24,075 bases of DNA, taken from the NCBI GenBank assembly GCA_008931825.1, contig QXVZ01033173.1:1-24075 (forward strand), given 5' to 3'. This document shows, in pieces, positions 19,991 through 24,075 of the stretch; positions within the stretch are counted from its first letter, which is position 1, and the number at the start of each line of letters is the position of its first letter. The notes under the pieces were generated by a model that searched no databases, was not told the DNA's origin, and saw only the letters and a list, made by a program, of their open reading frames with translations. The position numbers were made by a program, and so were the translations under genes. The stretch is from Phallusia fumigata. Lineage: Eukaryota > Chordata > Ascidiacea > Phlebobranchia > Ascidiidae.

Positions 19991-20502
19991 CACGGGTGCT
20001 TAACACAGACGACTCCAGGTAAGGATAAACTATAATAGAGCTGAAGCTTACAGCACACTCAAATCAGTCTGTGCATTTCTTATTGCGAACGATAAAAATC
20101 GATTTTGCCAAACAAACGGCATAATCTGTTCTTATTCAAATAGAATTTATTTTTGTGTAAGTACTGTCAAGTGCAGTTACCATTTTGGCATGCAATAATG
20201 AACATGGGTTTAATAGGGTTTAATGCATTTGCTACATAGTCCATACGTTTTGCTTCAACATCATTAAACGATGCTTGATTTGCATTTCAAAATGAGATTT
20301 TCTGACAGCCGACATATATAGAGCACGTACATCATTAAGTATTCATAACGGTGTTGTGACATTTGTCCACATCGGAACGCCGCATTAGGCTGCCCCCAAC
20401 CACAAACTCAAACTGGCATATTCAGCTATGATGCACAAAACAACGCCAGCGCCAGGCTTTTAATTGACAGCGAATTCGACGGCCGAATTTCCAGGCAGGT
20501 AG

Positions 20503-20736
20503 GTAATGATAATAAAAAGCTTAGCGGTAATGGCTGCCCTGAGCCGGATCCATGCAACACGGAAATTGCATTTGGAGGGGAAAAGAAAAAAGGCCAATGC
20601 TAAGGGGAAAGTCGCACTGCAGTCGCAAATTAAAACAATGGTTGTCGGTACAGCGGCGTATTTGAGTGTCTGTCTGCAGCCAGTGGTACTTAGTCTCTTA
20701 GCTGTCGAGGACATGTGGACTAATTCGCTCTCATAG
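20503..20736 (+). other. Open frame resembling GPCR TM5-TM6, possible receptor fragment
   Basis: After a plausible acceptor (CAGGTAG, 20496-20502) the frame encodes a short hydrophobic run (VMIIKSLAVMAAL), a long basic stretch rich in Lys/Arg, then a hydrophobic segment containing YLSVCLQP. This has the order expected of TM5, third intracellular loop and TM6 in a class A GPCR, with Cys-Leu-Gln-Pro in the position of the usual CWxP. The frame stops at 20734-20736 with no TM7 or NPxxY, and no TM1-TM4 exons are seen upstream. It is GC-richer than its surroundings. Either a decayed receptor remnant related to the gene at 22351 or chance; the antisense frame is also open. Confidence 0.3.
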
Positions 20737-22280
20737 AATATCTGATTGGAGAAGGGATTGAACTTGTGACTGGTCAGTCAGAGTTGACTAATAAATACAA
20801 AGTTGTTCGAAAATATCGAAAACTTGTCTGTTTTTTGTTTGTTTGCAATTGGGTTAAAAATCACAAGGAAATAGTTAGTCTGATTTAATTAGTAACAAAA
20901 AAATGTGTTTTAAATATTAATGGTCAATCATATTTTGTTTGTTTTTTTACAAATGCTTTAGGAACTACGAAGCGTTTGGAAGTTGTAGTCTTTCTAAATG
21001 TTTTAAATGTGCTGAATTAAGAAGCTCAGGGTGGTGCATGTTGTTGTGAAAAATATCGCGCAACCGTTTTTACCGGTCAGGTTCAGTTTGGACAAGTGTG
21101 CCTTGTTTTGGTTGGAAAAGAAGCTTGTATATACTACAACATGTTTCATCCAGAAGCAATATACTAGCGGCAACCCAGTCAGTTTTAGAGATGCGCATAA
21201 AACGCCGAAAATGCAAACAGTTCTGGCATCCCCTTCGGTTATTTATTATATACGCGTTATGTATTAAGATAAAATAAAGTGTAGGTAGAACTAATCCTAA
21301 TGATTCAGCATCCTTGCACCCCCTGGGAACAAATCCCGATAACCCCTGGGTAAGAACCCCTTTTGGACGCAGTCAAACTTTTAGTGGTTTCACAACGGGT
21401 TTACAGGGATACTGCTTGTCAGGTTTTATGTTGTCGGCCGTCTGTCGTGGGAATAAAGCCGCACGGGTCGGCGAGCATTTCGCCTGCGGCAGCGCGGGGC
21501 ACGCAGCGGTGCAATATCAATAACGTTGTGTGATGCGCTGGGTGGTTCTGCATGCCAACTAACCGGTCCATGTAGTGCTCCATCTCAATTCATCTGCCAG
21601 ATGTATAAAGATAAAACTCAATGATGAGCGATGGCGTGGATGCTGTGTTACAGAGCTGACGTTAATGTTGCAGTTTGGGCAAAACTGCACTGTTGAATGC
21701 AATGTAAAACCATGCAACGGATTTGACTGAAGAACACTTTTTACGCACTTTAAATGAAATTTAATGCTGTGGTTTGGAAATGCTAAACACCTTCATGTAC
21801 AATCCCTAATAAAAAATTCTTCCCACAATGCGCCAAACTCTCTTGTGAGCCCCGTCACATAACGCCATATAATGACTATACGTAATAGTTATTTCGCGCT
21901 CAATGAAGTTTTAACGTTGCGCGGCTATCTCCGGCTTGGAGATTATTTTGGTGCAATTGTGTCGCTGTGATTTCTTTTACCAAGCCTTATTTGGCATGTT
22001 AATTAGAAGAGTGTGTAACTCACATTTTTGAGATTTGGAAACAATGCCTTAGTTTTTGAGTGAAAAAAATGAAGATGCAAATATGACCGTTCAGTAAAAA
22101 TATTACGACCCGAAAATGTTTAGAGTTCTAGACATATCCCAGTCAGTAAACCTACAGGAAATGGCAATGGTAAATATATATGTCGTGAATAAAACTTTGT
22201 ACGTTTTAATTTACAAGTAAAAGCATTGGGAGCAAGAAAGAGCATTACATTGATCTGGGACAATAATCACTGCATTGCAG
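20737..22280. other. Intergenic DNA between the receptor-like fragment and the GPCR gene
   Basis: AT-rich, without a gene I can support. A C-rich patch at 21309-21361 repeats ACCCCCTGGG and AACCCCTGGG. The region probably includes promoter sequence of the receptor gene, but I see no diagnostic core element. Confidence 0.5.
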
Positions 22281-22350
22281 ATTACAAGTAACGTTTCTCA
22301 ATGAACGTAAATCTGCTGAACTCGTAAACATCTTGTTACGACTGCTCGCC

Positions 22351-23085
22351 ATGACAACGGAATTTTACGATCATCTGAACCAGTACAATGTGACGTACGT
22401 CATGACGTCAGAAACATCCGGAGATTACGTCACCAACCAGCCGTGCCACAATGTGACGCAAGATTACCACGTGTGTACTGTGACGTCATGTTTTGATCTC
22501 GCTTCAAGTAAGGGTTGTTGTGTAATGCTTTTGGATGGTATTTATTCAAGTTTGTGAGGTTTTTACCGAACTTTGGGTTAATTAAGTTAGATATGTCTTT
22601 TTGTTTGTTTCGTTTTACCTTTAAATAATGAGTCCGCCGTCGAGCAACCTGCCTCACNTACCGACTAGTGGCAATTTCTCCCCAAGCCGGCATTTTATTA
22701 GCCAAGCGAAGGAATTTTCACTTTATAGTTAGGTTCATCATGATCAGTGTTGTATTTCTTTTTAGGTAGATCAGTGGCTCTAAACCTTTTAACGACTGCT
22801 TACTGCTTAATGTATCAGCTCTCGTAAATACGAACTCCACATCACAAAATAATTATCCAACAGAACGTTTTTGTAAAACAACTCTATCTGTAGAACGAAT
22901 GTGGAAAGTCGACATTGGATGTAACGAAATTGGAATCGCTCTGCTCATTACCTTTTTCACACTCTTGGCCGCCGGCATCGTCATTGGCAACCTCGTCATC
23001 ATCTACGTCATGATTGCGTCAAAAGCGTCGAGAAAGCCACACGGCTGCGTGAAATGCTCGCTTGCATTTGCTGACCTCCTGCAAG
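22351..23085 (+). CDS. Class A (rhodopsin-like) GPCR, first two coding exons, 3'-partial
   Basis: Seven-transmembrane receptor expected at the cell surface and coupled to G proteins; ligand unknown. Exon 22351-22507 encodes a 52-residue extracellular N-terminus with two N-glycosylation sequons (NVT, twice) and three cysteines. Exon 22894-23085, joined in phase 1, encodes TM1 with the family signature GNLVIIYVM (Asn 1.50), a basic first loop (SKASRKPH) and the start of TM2 with LAFADLL (Asp 2.50). The donor at 23086 is again phase 1, and no TM2-TM3 exon is visible before the window ends, so the next intron exceeds 990 bp. The ATG has G at -3; the frame is open upstream to 22267 and a CTGCATTGCAG acceptor ends at 22280, so a 5' leader exon may begin at 22281. 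The subfamily cannot be told from TM1-TM2 alone. Confidence 0.8.
22658..22658. other. Single n without flanking duplication
   Basis: Unlike the other three n positions, the sequences on each side are not copies of each other. It lies in the first GPCR intron and does not affect the exons. Confidence 0.8.
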
Positions 23086-24075
23086 GTAAAGAATTCTTGT
23101 AATACCCTGAGTGCACCGTTTGTTTAAGCGTGACGTCATACTATGACGTCACCAAGATTCCGTTTCAAGTTAGCGTTAAATAACTACCTGCGTATATTAT
23201 ATCTAAACGCTGGAGTTAAAAAAAATGCTTAAAGAATAAAAAATGTCCTAATTGTGCCTAGTAGCAACAGAAAAATTCAGAAGCTTCGTGAATTTCACTT
23301 TTCCACTAAAAAAGTTGGAAATCAAAGGTTTTTATACATGGACAGTTTGAACAATTGTGTGATAACTTGGAGTTGACGTCAGTTTTTGGCACATAACGTT
23401 TGCTTCACCTCAATAGCTCTGAACACCAGATTTTTTTGCCAATAATTTCCATTTATTAAGCAGCATCGCGCTCCAAAGGACCAACTTTGTGCCTGTATTT
23501 TAATAACTGTCTGTCAAGACAAAGAACGAAACTTTAAAACAAAACACTACAGCGATGATAGAAATTTTCAATCGATAATTTACTACGATGCAATCAGTAC
23601 TATCCAGATCAACACAACATTGAAAATATTTACTAGTAGTCAATCCATAAGACGGATTCTGAATAAAAACCAGATAACGTAGCCCTGAGAGCATACAATC
23701 ATCAAATACAGAAGAGAAAAACCTGCTTCTTTAAGTAAATATTTAATATATGAGACAGCGATTTCCACTCGAATAGTTCCAGTCTGATCCCACAAAGCTA
23801 AATAAAATCAATGAAATCCAGATCCGAAATCTAATCATCCCCAAACAACGCGGATTAGGATTGATTGAGCAGAAACTCCAAAGGTTTGAAACCGCCATGT
23901 GAGATTGGAATTGCTGCACGGCAATTGTAAAGTAATGAAAAATGCGCGATTACTCGGGAATCCGAGCGTAAATCATTTAGTCTGCACAAAGGTCACGCAA
24001 TTCTGCACTTCATAACACAAAAGTTTGGAAGACTACATGGAATCGACGACAAAGAACATAATCTTGAAAACTACT
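23086..24075 (+). other. GPCR intron 2, 5' portion
   Basis: Begins with donor GTAAAG after the TM2 exon and runs to the window end. No continuation of TM2 is found in any + frame. Contains three TGACGTCA octamers, two of them as a perfect inverted pair at 23130-23152. Confidence 0.6.
23130..23152. promoter_or_regulatory. Inverted pair of CRE-like octamers
   Basis: GTGACGTCAT and ATGACGTCAC are exact reverse complements separated by ACT, so each 10-bp arm is itself nearly palindromic. TGACGTCA is the consensus ATF/CREB site. Its position 45 bp into the intron is compatible with an intronic enhancer, but the octamer is so common in this window that function is uncertain. Confidence 0.45.

Larger units (their letters stand above)
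16055..20502. other. Gene-poor intergenic DNA with repeat fragments
   Basis: I find no spliced gene on either strand that I can support. Contents include the two foldback-family members (16655-16683, 17444-17524), a CAGTGGTTCCC transposon-end fragment at about 17970, the phrase AACCTAAGCTGCGT twice (about 18091 and 18284), and small hairpins at 18547-18569 and 19971-19990. Composition is AT-rich throughout. Confidence 0.55.

Noticed and set aside
21314..21523. 69-codon + frame in a GC-richer patch
   Set aside because: No similarity recognised, no splice context, and the start lies in a C-rich repeated phrase.
1..24075. CRISPR arrays, rRNA and tRNA genes, bacterial operons or viral insertions
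   Set aside because: No regularly spaced repeats, no cloverleaf or rRNA sequence, no ribosome-binding-site-led gene strings and no viral domains were seen by reading; a tRNA scan would be needed to exclude degenerate copies.

Overview
The window reads as nuclear DNA of an invertebrate chordate, most likely a tunicate such as Ciona. This is an inference from compact genes with short GT-AG introns, GC-richer exons in AT-rich surroundings, many short hAT-like DNA transposons, strong overuse of the octamer TGACGTCA, and polymorphic allele-like duplications in the assembly. There are no bacterial features. All three genes found lie on the + strand.

Layout. (1) 1-6989: ten exons of a divergent facilitated sugar transporter of the SLC2/GLUT type. 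The 5' end is outside the window; 422 codons plus the stop are visible and every splice phase agrees. Its introns hold several hAT-like repeats. (2) 6990-9547: AT-rich intergenic DNA with short transposon remnants and one possible 5' coding exon at 8523-8596. (3) 9548-13916: a nine-exon gene for a 597-residue basic/acidic, probably nuclear protein that I do not recognise, with a lysine-rich cluster and an acidic C-terminal tail. A 160-bp foldback covers the end of its third exon and the adjoining splice donor. (4) 14177-15141: a second, allele-like copy of the last two exons, joined by a single n. (5) 15142-22350: about 7 kb without a convincing gene, containing a hAT transposon with an 8-bp target duplication nested in an older hAT-like element, a small foldback family, and a fragment resembling TM5-TM6 of a G protein-coupled receptor (GPCR). 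(6) 22351-23085: the first two coding exons of a class A GPCR whose remainder lies beyond the window.

Three of the four n bases (1551, 12455, 14176) sit exactly between two near-identical copies of the same sequence. The simplest explanation is uncollapsed contig or haplotype overlap, so the exon duplications there should not be read as biology. The three genes have no evident joint pathway; a membrane transporter, a probable nuclear protein and a receptor are simply neighbours.

The strongest candidates for a second look are the bulge-free foldback that sequesters a 5' splice site (10773-10932), the motif-eroded but intact GLUT-like transporter, and the invasion of introns and exons by the CRE-like palindrome TGACGTCA.
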